Of a DNA stretch of 64,000 nt, positions 26,938-36,179 are shown piece after piece; position 1 is the stretch's first letter; every line of letters begins with the position of its first letter. The stretch covers positions 1,364,001 to 1,428,000 of the forward strand of contig OZ220496.1 of NCBI GenBank assembly GCA_965116235.1, written 5' to 3'. A program made the translations under genes and the position numbers. The stretch is from MPNP01 sp965116235 (GTDB taxonomy: Bacteria; Pseudomonadota; Alphaproteobacteria; Rhodobacterales; Rhodobacteraceae). The notes under the pieces were generated by a model. That model ran no database searches. It worked only from the letters and a program-made list of their open reading frames with translations, and had not been told where the DNA came from.

Positions 26938-28142
26938 TATCGGAGTGCTCCAATGACAGCCAGTACATGAGTACTGCTAACGTCGAACCTGATTTCAGGA
27001 TTGCCGTTTTTCTTGAGCTCTTTCATTGCAATGCTGATGCCGATGCCGAACCGCTGAACAAATCCCAACACCTTAAGGGAGTCAGTTATGTTTGGATTAC
27101 GGTAGTCAACCAAGCCAGGGCGGCCAAAATTTTCAACCGTTACGCTACCGTATGGTCCACCTGGGCTGAGAATTTCAATGCGGTCATTGAACCATGCGAT
27201 TCGCACTGGCGCATTCGTATTTTCATAGGATCGATGCATGATTGCATTTCGTGAGATCTGCTGAAGCGCAACTATTGGATAGTTATAGTTTCTGATTTCT
27301 ACATCGGCGGACTTGACATCAACAAGGGTAGAAAGATGGCCGCGCATTTTTTCGTCGACTCGTTTTATCACCGTCGACAAATCTCCGCCGATTGTCTCTT
27401 CATCGACAATGTCGTCGCCGAGATCAAAACCATCTATCCGCAGAAACTGAATCCAGGCATTCGAGAGGTAGTCAAGCGGACTTTTGCCAAGTGTCAACAG
27501 GCCGACGATGGTTGGTACGGGGTCGTCAACAGAAGCAATCATCTTGGTTGCTGCAAGTCTTTCTTCCCGTGTTCGGTCATTGGTTTCGAGCGCTTCGGCG
27601 CTGAACGCTTCGGGCAGGTACACATTTTCAAAAAAATGTTCGTTCAATGCCGAGACTCTGGCTTCTCGTACCGGGAAGGCATCAAAGTTCTTGGAACCCG
27701 CACGCCTTTTTTCGTTGAGCACTCTTTCATCCTGGGCCGTGGCAATGGCATTACGCGGACCATTCCGGACAAAAATGCTTCCTCGACAACGAACCGGAGT
27801 GGCATCAGATGGCATCACGGACATTACTGCGACATCATGATCAAGCAACTTCCGTTTTTCCACGAGCAAAGACGGTGGGGGAACAACATGGCCATCATGC
27901 CGTATCTCCGTCAATTGACGCAAGAGCTCATCCGTGATTTCGAGTCCAGAGGGTTTTCCAGTGTCGTCAACACCGATGAACAGCACACCGAGCTTGCCTG
28001 TGTTGGGCAGATCGTTTGCAAAGGCACAAACCGCTTCACGGATGGACTGAAGTACTTTCTTGTTGGGTTTCTCTTTGAATTCGACCCGGAAGTTTTCGCC
28101 CTCTGACAGCAGGTTTTCCAAAGCGTTGTCACTCAATCTCAT
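26937..28142 (-). CDS. Schlafen AlbA_2-domain ATP-binding protein
   Basis: About 400 residues. The N-terminus carries the AlbA_2/Schlafen domain (ENLLSEGENFRVEFKEKPN, then VLFIGVDDTGKPSGL), and the C-terminal part resembles the HATPase-like region of the COG2865 family (QQISRNAIMHRSYENTNAPV, then a GIGISIAM segment). I prefer ATG 28142 (MRLSDNALENLL) because homologs start there; the frame is open to GTG 28208. Members are annotated as regulators or nucleases and several occur in phage-defense loci. It is the first gene of a two-gene operon with the ParA-like ATPase. Confidence 0.75.
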   Translation of the reverse strand: MRLSDNALENLLSEGENFRVEFKEKPNKKVLQSIREAVCAFANDLPNTGKLGVLFIGVDDTGKPSGLEITDELLRQLTEIRHDGHVVPPPSLLVEKRKLLDHDVAVMSVMPSDATPVRCRGSIFVRNGPRNAIATAQDERVLNEKRRAGSKNFDAFPVREARVSALNEHFFENVYLPEAFSAEALETNDRTREERLAATKMIASVDDPVPTIVGLLTLGKSPLDYLSNAWIQFLRIDGFDLGDDIVDEETIGGDLSTVIKRVDEKMRGHLSTLVDVKSADVEIRNYNYPIVALQQISRNAIMHRSYENTNAPVRIAWFNDRIEILSPGGPYGSVTVENFGRPGLVDYRNPNITDSLKVLGFVQRFGIGISIAMKELKKNGNPEIRFDVSSTHVLAVIGALR

Positions 28143-28510
28143 GCTGGTATCCCAGATTTTTTCATCAACTTCCTGATATTGAAACGGATTGTACGCCCAA
28201 ATCAACACATGATGTTCGTATTTGTACCGGGTTTCTCATGTTCAGTCACGAAGCACGTCCCACTGTGCCAAGGGCCTTCAAAAGATTGCACGGGCCAATG
28301 AACAGAGTGTCGGCCCCTGCCGTGGTAGCATTATTCGTTCCTCTGGCAATGATAGACCGCAAGCAGATGGTATGGCACTATGCTGGGGCGGGGTTCATGA
28401 CACTACCGAACCAACCCTTTGGCGATTTCTAAAAAAGAAATGAATTTCCTCCGGAAGTAACTGATCGGGAATTACAAAAACTTGCAGAACACCCTCTCTG
28501 TCCGTCCATT
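28143..28510. other. intergenic region upstream of the AlbA_2-ParA operon
   Basis: About 370 bp. A plus-strand frame at 28238-28432 has no ribosome site and no recognisable product. The region probably holds the promoter of the minus-strand AlbA_2 gene, but I see no convincing boxes. Confidence 0.4.
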
Positions 28511-29092
28511 TCATTTGTAAATGATCACTGGGGTTCCAACAGGGGTGATTCTGTAGAGCAACTCCATCTCTTCGTTTGTGATGGCTATGCAGCCTTCCGT
28601 CCAGTCTCGTCTAGCCGGTCTACGGCCACTGTTGGGTTGGCCGTGAATCATTATGTCACCACCGGGGCTCACGCCACGTGCTCGGGCCTGGGCCACATCC
28701 TGGCTGTTGGGGTAGGATATGCCTAAAGAAAGGTGGAAGGAACTTCGAGGGTTTTTCCGATCAATGTAATAGAGACCTTCCGGCGTTTTACCGTCACCTT
28801 CCTGGGTCTTGTGACCGGCCGGATTTCGGCCCAGACCGATATCATAGGTACGCCACACTTTGTTCCCCGAGTAGACCTTAAGCTCGCGGGTGGACTTTCT
28901 CACTTCAAGCTTCGTTATTCCAATTTGTGGGTCAAACGGAGAATCTTTGTCATCGGGAAACAATTGGCAGTTGGCAAGTGTCAGGCCCAACAAGACAATC
29001 CCTATCACCCGGCATGTCGTATTCCCCAAGGACCAGGTTTCCTGAAACAGTTGGGTGAGTCTTTGTTTGAGTTTCGATGTAAGGTCAAGCAT
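28511..29092 (-). CDS. L,D-transpeptidase (YkuD domain), lipoprotein-like
   Basis: A 193-residue protein with a hydrophobic segment (IGIVLLGLTLANC) ending at Cys42, a lipobox-like site, although asparagine before the cysteine is unusual. The YkuD domain follows: LKVYSGNKVW near its start, the GKTPEGLYYI loop, and the catalytic His150 (MIHGQPN) and Cys168 (WTEGCIAI). It would act on periplasmic peptidoglycan. The gene lies 9 bp downstream of rlmN on the same strand, so the two may be cotranscribed. Confidence 0.85.
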   Translation of the reverse strand: MLDLTSKLKQRLTQLFQETWSLGNTTCRVIGIVLLGLTLANCQLFPDDKDSPFDPQIGITKLEVRKSTRELKVYSGNKVWRTYDIGLGRNPAGHKTQEGDGKTPEGLYYIDRKNPRSSFHLSLGISYPNSQDVAQARARGVSPGGDIMIHGQPNSGRRPARRDWTEGCIAITNEEMELLYRITPVGTPVIIYK

Positions 29093-29101
29093 TTGGCTGG
29101 C

Positions 29102-30259
29102 CTAATGAAGATGTGGTTGGACAGATTCAACGGTGTTGCCAACTTGAGCCCACGGCTTGCGACGGACACGTTCGCTCGCCGACTTCAACTGGCCACAGGC
29201 GGCCATGATGTCTTCACCACGCGGTCGCCGAACGGGGGAAGGGTATCCAGCCTGATAGATGATGCTGGCAAAACTGGCGATGCGTTCGGGGGGTGAACGC
29301 TCAAATGCTGAACCGGGCCAGGAATTGAATGGAATCAGGTTGACCTTGGCCGGTATGTTCCTGATGAGCGATACGAGCCTGCGAGCGTCCTCATCGCTGT
29401 CATTGACATCCTTCAACATGACATACTCGAAGGTGATCCGGTCCGAATTTGTAACTCGACGGTAGTTGCGAAGCGCTTCAAGCAATGTCGCGATGTTCCA
29501 TTTCCGGTTGATCGGGACAATCTTGTCCCGCACCTCATCGGTCGTTGCGTGAAATGAAATGGCCAGACGACAGCCAATTTCGTCGCCAGCACGAACGATT
29601 CCTGGAACGACTCCTGCTGTTGAAAGCGTGATACGACGACGGGAAAGACTGATGCCGTCACCATCCATGACAACCTTCATCGCATCCCGGACATTATCGA
29701 AATTGTAAAGAGGCTCCCCCATTCCCATGAGAACAACATTGGAAATCAGGCGCTGCTCGGTGTTGGTCTGAACGCCAGGCCCGGGCCACTCACCCAAATC
29801 ATCTCGCACGGCCATGAGCTGGCCAACGATTTCCTCCGGTGTCAGATTGCGTACCCAGGCTTGGGTTCCAGTGTGACAAAAAGTGCAGTTGAGCGTACAG
29901 CCGACCTGGGATGAGATGCAGAGCGTGCCGCGGTCTTCCTCCGGTATGTAGACGGTCTCGAATTCCTGCGCATTCTCGCCTCGAAACAAGTATTTCCGAG
30001 TTCCATCGGAACTGATCTGGCGAGAAACAAGCTCGGGCACCCCAAGAATGAAATGCTGATCAAGGGTTGATCGAAAGTCCTTCGCAAGGTTTGTCATGGC
30101 CCAGAAGTCTCGACTGCCCTTGACATACAGCCATTTCCAAATCTGATCGACACGCATCCTCAATTTGTTATCGGGCACACCCACCGACACCAAGGTGTCG
30201 GCGAGCTGCTGCCGTGTGAGTCCGACGAGATTCTTCCTCTCTTGAAGTGGCGGATTCAT
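29102..30259 (-). CDS. rlmN: 23S rRNA (adenine(2503)-C(2))-methyltransferase / tRNA methyltransferase
   Basis: Radical SAM enzyme that methylates C2 of A2503 in 23S rRNA and A37 in some tRNAs. The 385 residues contain the CTLNCTFC cluster motif that binds the 4Fe-4S centre and SAM, the GMGEPLYN motif, and near the C-terminus MAACGQL, whose cysteine is one of the two methyl-transfer cysteines. It sits between an IalB-like gene (27 bp upstream) and an L,D-transpeptidase gene. Confidence 0.96.
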   Translation of the reverse strand: MNPPLQERKNLVGLTRQQLADTLVSVGVPDNKLRMRVDQIWKWLYVKGSRDFWAMTNLAKDFRSTLDQHFILGVPELVSRQISSDGTRKYLFRGENAQEFETVYIPEEDRGTLCISSQVGCTLNCTFCHTGTQAWVRNLTPEEIVGQLMAVRDDLGEWPGPGVQTNTEQRLISNVVLMGMGEPLYNFDNVRDAMKVVMDGDGISLSRRRITLSTAGVVPGIVRAGDEIGCRLAISFHATTDEVRDKIVPINRKWNIATLLEALRNYRRVTNSDRITFEYVMLKDVNDSDEDARRLVSLIRNIPAKVNLIPFNSWPGSAFERSPPERIASFASIIYQAGYPSPVRRPRGEDIMAACGQLKSASERVRRKPWAQVGNTVESVQPHLH

Positions 30260-30286
30260 GCCAAGACTCGGTTTACTGGTTGTGAC

Positions 30287-30814
30287 TTAATTGCCGCAGG
30301 TTTCGGCCGCCCTTTGCAGGCCTTTGGTTACACCTCTCAAGGAGAAGGTGTCGATGACCTTCGTACCTCTGGTTGATGTGGCAGTGACCTTGGCTTTCGA
30401 ACCCAGCTTCAAGGCGCTGACTATTTCCTTGTCCTCAGTATAGAGGGGCCAGGCATAGTCCTCGACCTTGCCACTAGGGTCAGTGTAGAGAGTGAACTTC
30501 TTGCCATCGACCTGAAAGTCAACAGTGATATCACCTTTCAAGGGAAAACCGGCTTCGTACGCCAACAGACCGAGCGAACCCTCGGGCAAGGAGATGGCCA
30601 TGCGATGATCCCCTCGGTTGACCTCTACCGCCTTCCCGTTTCGTGTATACACGCTGCTTTCCGGTTCAGCCATGATGCCACAGAAAACGGGCTCCTCCAA
30701 TTTCTTGAAAATGATCCAGTCACCCTCCTCACCGATGCCAGACAGCTTGGTCTGACCAACTGCCGCTGTCAGGGAGAATACACCCAAAACAATTAAAACT
30801 ATTGCCGATTTCAC
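30287..30814 (-). CDS. invasion-associated locus B (IalB) family periplasmic protein
   Basis: A 175-residue protein with an N-terminal signal (IVLIVLGVFSLTAAVGQ) and the beta-rich IalB fold, including the EGDWIIFKKLEEP and CGIMAEP segments with cysteines near each end that could form a disulfide. In alphaproteobacteria the family is widespread and periplasmic; in Bartonella the founding member is linked to erythrocyte invasion, but most members have no proven role. It is divergent from leuC across a 274-bp gap. Confidence 0.75.
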   Translation of the reverse strand: MKSAIVLIVLGVFSLTAAVGQTKLSGIGEEGDWIIFKKLEEPVFCGIMAEPESSVYTRNGKAVEVNRGDHRMAISLPEGSLGLLAYEAGFPLKGDITVDFQVDGKKFTLYTDPSGKVEDYAWPLYTEDKEIVSALKLGSKAKVTATSTRGTKVIDTFSLRGVTKGLQRAAETCGN

Positions 30815-31088
30815 TGCTCAAACTCCACATTCATGGGTAATTATTGTCATTTTCCCAAGGATTATGCTTCATCAACATGATATTGGACTATCGACATTTT
30901 ACAACAGAAAAAGCCAAACAAATCTTTAAAAACTTGCCGGACTGGGCTGGATGCAACCGAAATTCTCGGCAAGAACCATTGTAGCGTGCTGTTATTTGGG
31001 TCTCCAATCGCTATTTTAGGGGGATCGTACTGCACCTTCGGGAACGATAAGGCAAAGAAATTCGCACATATCGGGGGATAAGGGAACT

Positions 31089-32495
31089 ATGACTGCACCA
31101 CGGACACTCTATGACAAGATTTGGGATGATCATGTCGTTCATGAATCGGATGATGGAACCTGTCTGCTCTACATTGATCGGCACCTGGTTCACGAAGTGA
31201 CAAGTCCACAGGCTTTTGAGGGGTTGCGAATGGCTGGGCGCAAGGTACGGGCCCCCGAAAAAACCTTGGCCGTGGTTGACCACAATGTTCCGACCAGCGT
31301 TGATCGCGAGCAGGGCATCGACAACGAAGAGAGCCGCATTCAGGTTGAAGCCATGGCACGGAATGCCGAGGACTTTGGCATTGAGTACTACGATGTCGGT
31401 GACATTCGTCAAGGCATCGTCCATATTATCGGTCCCGAACAAGGACTGACCCAACCCGGAATGACCATTGTATGCGGCGATAGTCACACGGCGACCCACG
31501 GTGCCTTTGGTGCCTTGGCTCATGGCATTGGCACTAGTGAAGTTGCGCATGTCCTGGCGACCCAGACGCTCATTCAGAAAAAATCAAAAAACATGAAAGT
31601 GGAAATCACCGGCCAGCTTGGCGTCGGCGTAACGGCCAAGGATGTAACTCTTTCGATAATCGGTCACACTGGCACTGGAGGGGCAACAGGACACGTTATC
31701 GAGTATTGTGGTGATGTCATCAGGAACCTCTCTATGGAAGGTCGGATGACGGTGTGCAACATGGCCATTGAGGGTGGGGCGAGAGCGGGTCTGATCGCGC
31801 CGGACGACAAGACATTTGAGTATTTGCGCTCGCGTCCCTACGCGCCAAAAGGGGCCCACTACGAAATTGCCTTGACCTATTGGCGGTCATTATTTTCGGA
31901 TGATGCTGCCGAGTTCGACGCGGTTGTTGTCATTGACGGGAGTGCAATTGCGCCAGTTGTCACATGGGGTACGAGCCCGGAAGATGTCCTTCCGATCAGT
32001 GAAGCGGTCCCGGCTCCGGAAGATTTCAAGGGACCAAAGTCCGAGGCGGTAAAACGAAGTCTGGATTACATGGGACTCAAACCCGGTACAAGACTGACGG
32101 ACATTGCGGTTGATACGGTATTTATTGGTTCCTGTACCAACGGCCGCATTGAGGATTTACGCGAGGTCGCCAAAATCATGCAGGGGCACAAGGTCAAGCC
32201 CGGCTTGAGGGCCATGATTGTACCCGGATCAGGATTGGTCCGGTCTCAGGCCGAGCAAGAGGGAATTGCGCAGCAACTGGTTGATGCCGGTTTCGAATGG
32301 CGTAAGGCCGGATGCTCCATGTGTTTGGGCATGAATCCAGACCAGTTGGCTCCGGGTGAGCGTTGTGCCTCGACTTCAAACCGCAACTTCGAAGGGCGTC
32401 AGGGACGAGGGGGACGAACTCATCTGGTGAGCCCGGCCATGGCCGCAGCTGCGGCTGTAACTGGAAGGTTGACCGATGTCCGCGAGTTTATGTGA
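31089..32495 (+). CDS. leuC: 3-isopropylmalate dehydratase large subunit
   Basis: Aconitase-family subunit that, with LeuD, isomerises 2-isopropylmalate to 3-isopropylmalate in leucine synthesis. It has 468 residues, the normal length. The 4Fe-4S ligands are in FIGSCTNGRIEDL and CSMCLGMNPD, and the substrate loop GDSHTATHGAFGALAHGIG is intact. An AGGGA site precedes the ATG at 31089. leuD follows 31 bp later. The 274-bp upstream gap shows no clear leader peptide or attenuator. Confidence 0.96.
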   Translation: MTAPRTLYDKIWDDHVVHESDDGTCLLYIDRHLVHEVTSPQAFEGLRMAGRKVRAPEKTLAVVDHNVPTSVDREQGIDNEESRIQVEAMARNAEDFGIEYYDVGDIRQGIVHIIGPEQGLTQPGMTIVCGDSHTATHGAFGALAHGIGTSEVAHVLATQTLIQKKSKNMKVEITGQLGVGVTAKDVTLSIIGHTGTGGATGHVIEYCGDVIRNLSMEGRMTVCNMAIEGGARAGLIAPDDKTFEYLRSRPYAPKGAHYEIALTYWRSLFSDDAAEFDAVVVIDGSAIAPVVTWGTSPEDVLPISEAVPAPEDFKGPKSEAVKRSLDYMGLKPGTRLTDIAVDTVFIGSCTNGRIEDLREVAKIMQGHKVKPGLRAMIVPGSGLVRSQAEQEGIAQQLVDAGFEWRKAGCSMCLGMNPDQLAPGERCASTSNRNFEGRQGRGGRTHLVSPAMAAAAAVTGRLTDVREFM

Positions 32496-32526
32496 GTGGG
32501 TCAGGGCACGGCATGGAGACAAGACA

Positions 32527-33132
32527 ATGAAGAAGTTTGAAAGTTTTACCGGAGTGGCAGCTCCCATGCCTCTGGTGAATATTGACACGGACATGATCAT
32601 TCCGAAGCAGTTTTTGAAAACGATCAGGAGGACCGGTCTCGGCGCGAGCCTGTTTTATGAAATGCGCTATGATCTGGATGGCCGGGAAAATCCTGATTTT
32701 GTCCTTAATCAGCCTCAATGGCAGAATGCCGAAATCATAATTGCCGGCGACAATTTCGGCTGCGGGTCATCGCGCGAGCACGCCCCCTGGGCTCTGCTGG
32801 ATTTTGGCATCAAGTGCATAATTTCGACTAGCATGGCGGACATATTCTACAACAACTGCTTCAAGAATGGGATTCTGCCAATCACCCTGAGTCAGGAACA
32901 GGTGAAAGCCTTGATGGATTTTTCTGCGGCCGGCTCAAATGCACGTCTGACCGTTGATCTTGAGAACCAGAAAGTCATTGACCCTGATGGGACGGAATAC
33001 AGTTTTGAACTGGACGGATTCAAGAAGAAATGCCTGCTTGAAGGGCTGGACGACATCGGCCTGACGATGGAAAAGGTTCCCCATATCGACAGGTTTGAAG
33101 AGCAATACGCACTCGCCAAGCCATGGCTTTAG
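32527..33132 (+). CDS. leuD: 3-isopropylmalate dehydratase small subunit
   Basis: Small (swivel-domain) subunit of isopropylmalate isomerase, 201 residues from the ATG at 32527, which has a GGAG site 11 bp upstream. FGCGSSREHAPWAL is the family's substrate-binding signature and NIDTDMIIPKQFL the typical N-terminal region. An inverted repeat (CTTCAAC and GTTGAAG, 33156-33182) lies in the short gap before the converging TRAP operon and could be a weak bidirectional terminator, although no T run follows. Confidence 0.95.
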   Translation: MKKFESFTGVAAPMPLVNIDTDMIIPKQFLKTIRRTGLGASLFYEMRYDLDGRENPDFVLNQPQWQNAEIIIAGDNFGCGSSREHAPWALLDFGIKCIISTSMADIFYNNCFKNGILPITLSQEQVKALMDFSAAGSNARLTVDLENQKVIDPDGTEYSFELDGFKKKCLLEGLDDIGLTMEKVPHIDRFEEQYALAKPWL

Positions 33133-33215
33133 GGCCGGATTACGTCACCGCGTTGCTTCAACCTGTGCCGAAGACGTTGAAGTTCCTTGCCAGAAATCCG
33201 CCGGGCTGGCACGAT

Positions 33216-34520
33216 CTAGCGGTTGCGCATGTTTTCCGGCAGGTATGTAGCCAGTTCGGGAAAGGCAATCAGCACGAACACCATCAGAATCATGATCAGA
33301 AACATTGGCAGGGCGGTCTTGGCAATGTAGTTCATTTCATGTCCGGTTATGCCTTGCATGACGAAAAGATTGAAGCCAATGGGCGGTGTGATCTGTGCCA
33401 TCTCGACCACGACCACGATGAAGATGCCAAACCAGATGACATCAATTCCGGCTTGACGTATCATGGTTTCGACGATGGCCATGGTGAGAACGACCGAAGA
33501 AATGCCATCCAGAAAACATCCCAGAATGATATAGAATATCATCAGGGCAACGAGCAGGGAGAAGGGCGACAAGCCAAGCGAGTCGATCCATGAGGCCAAG
33601 GCTCTTGGCAGACCGGTAAATCCCATTGACAGGGAAAGAGCCGCCGCTCCGCCCAAGATCAGCGCAATCATTGCGGACGTTCGCGTGGCTCCCAAAAGGC
33701 TGTCCAGAAAAGTCTTCCAAGTCAGTGAGCCTTGGCCGGCGGCCAGTATCAGGGAGCCGACAACTCCAAATGCCGCGGCTTCCGTGGCCGTCGCAAACCC
33801 AAAATACATTGAGCCGATGACAACGGTTATCAGCAACAGGACCGGAATAAGGAATTTTGATTCCTTGACCTTTTCCACGAACCGCAGTCCGGTGCCGATG
33901 TCCGGCACTTCCTGCTTGCGAACCATGGACCACATTGCTACATAGCCCATGAACATGAGTGCCAGAACCAGACCAGGAACAACCCCGGCCAAGAACAGCT
34001 TGGTTATCGATTCGTTGATGGTCACGCCATAGACGATCAGAGTCAAGGATGGCGGTATCATCAGACCCAAGGTTGCGGCCCCGGTAAGGGTTCCAATGAT
34101 CATGTATTCAGGATATCCGCGGCTTCTCAGTTCGGGAATCGACATCTTGCCAACTGTGGTGAGAGTCGCTGCCGATGAACCGGATACGGCGGCAAATACC
34201 GTGCAGCCAACGATATTGGTATGAACCAGCCCGCCGGGCAAACGAGACATCCAGGGAGAGAGGCCACGAAACATGTCCTCGGACAGGCGGGTCCGAAACA
34301 GGATTTCTCCCATCCATATGAACAGGGGCAGTGCTGTCAGTGTCCAGCTGCTCGAGGTGGTCCATATGGTCGTGATCATGGCGTCGCCCGCTGGTCGCGT
34401 CGTGAAAAGCTCCAGTCCGACAAACGCGACGCCAAAAAGGGCCAGCCCGACCCAGACCCCCGTTCCCAGCAGCGTGAAGAGAACAAAAAGAAATATGAGC
34501 GTCAGGTGCAGTTCTACCAT
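33216..34520 (-). CDS. TRAP transporter large permease (DctM type)
   Basis: 434-residue membrane protein with about 12 hydrophobic helices and the DctM features SGSSAATLTTVGKMSIPEL and LMIPPSLTLIVYG. It forms the sodium-driven translocation channel of a DctPQM tripartite ATP-independent periplasmic transporter. Its ATG overlaps the stop of dctQ (ATGA), and it is the last gene of a long minus-strand operon that converges with leuD. The substrate is discussed with the neighbouring enzymes. Confidence 0.9.
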   Translation of the reverse strand: MVELHLTLIFLFVLFTLLGTGVWVGLALFGVAFVGLELFTTRPAGDAMITTIWTTSSSWTLTALPLFIWMGEILFRTRLSEDMFRGLSPWMSRLPGGLVHTNIVGCTVFAAVSGSSAATLTTVGKMSIPELRSRGYPEYMIIGTLTGAATLGLMIPPSLTLIVYGVTINESITKLFLAGVVPGLVLALMFMGYVAMWSMVRKQEVPDIGTGLRFVEKVKESKFLIPVLLLITVVIGSMYFGFATATEAAAFGVVGSLILAAGQGSLTWKTFLDSLLGATRTSAMIALILGGAAALSLSMGFTGLPRALASWIDSLGLSPFSLLVALMIFYIILGCFLDGISSVVLTMAIVETMIRQAGIDVIWFGIFIVVVVEMAQITPPIGFNLFVMQGITGHEMNYIAKTALPMFLIMILMVFVLIAFPELATYLPENMRNR

Positions 34521-35092
34521 CAGGTGATGTCCCGTGTTGTATCGGATTCAATGACTTGGGCATGGGCAGAGTGGGTACCCACGAGCAGTATCCGGACAAA
34601 ATTGTCAAACAGTGCGATGGTGAACACCACGGAACCAATGGCCATGCCCAATTGCGGTATCCACAAGGGAGTTGCGTCCTGTCCTTGCGATACATCGTCA
34701 AGAAAGTGGGACCAGTAGGTTGCCTTGATTGCGAAATAGGTCCAGTAAAAGGCCAGGGCGGTACCGATGCCAAAACACCAGATTTCCCCGATGCGGCGAA
34801 AGCGACCAAGGGTGTTCAGCAAGAGAGTTACACGGATGTGATTGCCATTGTTCAGGGCATAGGCAAAGGCGAAGAATGAAGCCGAGGCCATGCAGTAACC
34901 TGCATAGTCGGCCCCACCCGGTATCATCGCGCCACTCCACCGGGCAATCATCTGAGCCACGATCAGAAGCAGGATGATGACCAGAAAAACTGCGGCCAGA
35001 TACCCTGAATACAGATACAGGCGGTCAAGGACCAGGCGCAAGAGGGTAATCGACCGGGGTTGGGTGCTCATTGCGGGATTGTCAGTGTCCAA
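34520..35092 (-). CDS. TRAP transporter small permease (DctQ type)
   Basis: 190-residue protein with four predicted membrane helices, the typical DctQ architecture (YSGYLAAVFLVIILLLIVAQ, then a GGADYAGYCMAS loop). It links the binding protein and the large permease. It overlaps dctM by an ATGA and lies 42 bp after dctP. Confidence 0.85.
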   Translation of the reverse strand: MDTDNPAMSTQPRSITLLRLVLDRLYLYSGYLAAVFLVIILLLIVAQMIARWSGAMIPGGADYAGYCMASASFFAFAYALNNGNHIRVTLLLNTLGRFRRIGEIWCFGIGTALAFYWTYFAIKATYWSHFLDDVSQGQDATPLWIPQLGMAIGSVVFTIALFDNFVRILLVGTHSAHAQVIESDTTRDIT

Positions 35093-35134
35093 GGCGGGTC
35101 CGGCACGAATGGCCGACCCGCCTTGAAACGCAAG

Positions 35135-36112
35135 CTAACGACTGTTAAAGCCGTCAACGATCATTTGGCCTTCGGCGCCAGCCGCCTCAAGCCACTCGTT
35201 GGTCATGATGACGCCAAACTCCTTGAGCTCATTGGTCATGGTCTCACTCGCCCGCCCGACACTCATGCCGTTTTTGGCCAATTCACCCAAGGTGAACTGA
35301 GTGTAGTGGACTGAACGCCAGTATCCGGCATATTCCGCCAGTGACGCACAGCCATCAATCACGCTCTTGGCCGAATCATCAAGTCCGTCCCAGACACTCG
35401 AATTGATCATGACATAGTTGCGCGGTAGCCAGGCATCGACCTCATAAAAATGGGTCAGGCTTTCCCAAACCTTGCGGTCGTAGCCTGTCGAGCCTGAGGA
35501 TATCATCGATTCGGCCACCCCCGTGGCGAAGGCCTGCGAAATCTCAGCGGCTTCAATCTGGACCGGAATCATGCCGGCAAGTTCAGCAATCCGCGCTGTC
35601 GCGGTGTTGTATGAACGGAACTTGACGTCCTGCATGTCAGCCACGGAATTGACCTCCTTCTTGAAGTAAAATCCTTGTGGCGGCCAAGGTACGGAATACA
35701 GCAAATGAAGGTTCTGATCGGCTAGAACGTCCATCAGAACCGGTTTGGCAAATTCCCATAGCGCGTTGGAATCCTCAAAAGAGGTCGCGAGGAAGGGAAT
35801 CGAATCGAAACCGAAAATGGCATTTTCGTTTTGATGCGAAGACAGCAGTCGTTCCCCAATCGGGACCTGGCCCGTCTGAACGGCTCTCTTGATGTCGTTG
35901 CCGCTGAACAGCGAACCGCCGGGATGAGTGACGATTTCGATGTCTCCACCGGTGCCGTGTGTTACGCATTTGGCGAATTCGGCGCCAGTTTGACTGTGGA
36001 AGTTTGTTGCCGAATACGCCATGGGCATGTCCCATTTTTCAGCCGAGGCAACACCTGCTGAAAGAAGCACTCCGGCGATTCCGGCCGAATATGCGGCCCA
36101 ACTCTTTGACAT
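35135..36112 (-). CDS. TRAP transporter substrate-binding protein (DctP type)
   Basis: 325-residue periplasmic binding protein. The start at ATG 36112 is fixed by a strong AGGAGG site 6 bp upstream and gives a classical signal peptide ending GVASA. Lobes show the DctP core: the VPIGERLLSSHQNE region, VKFRSYNTATARIAELAGM with the conserved arginine that contacts substrate carboxylates in this family, and PRNYVMINSSVWDGL. It follows the flavoprotein gene in the same operon, suggesting import of the compound those enzymes use. Confidence 0.88.
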   Translation of the reverse strand: MSKSWAAYSAGIAGVLLSAGVASAEKWDMPMAYSATNFHSQTGAEFAKCVTHGTGGDIEIVTHPGGSLFSGNDIKRAVQTGQVPIGERLLSSHQNENAIFGFDSIPFLATSFEDSNALWEFAKPVLMDVLADQNLHLLYSVPWPPQGFYFKKEVNSVADMQDVKFRSYNTATARIAELAGMIPVQIEAAEISQAFATGVAESMISSGSTGYDRKVWESLTHFYEVDAWLPRNYVMINSSVWDGLDDSAKSVIDGCASLAEYAGYWRSVHYTQFTLGELAKNGMSVGRASETMTNELKEFGVIMTNEWLEAAGAEGQMIVDGFNSR

Positions 36113-36179
36113 GACTTTCCTCCTATCAATTTCAGAAAATTGTCTTTCGAATCTAAAACACTTCATGCAATAAGGCAAT

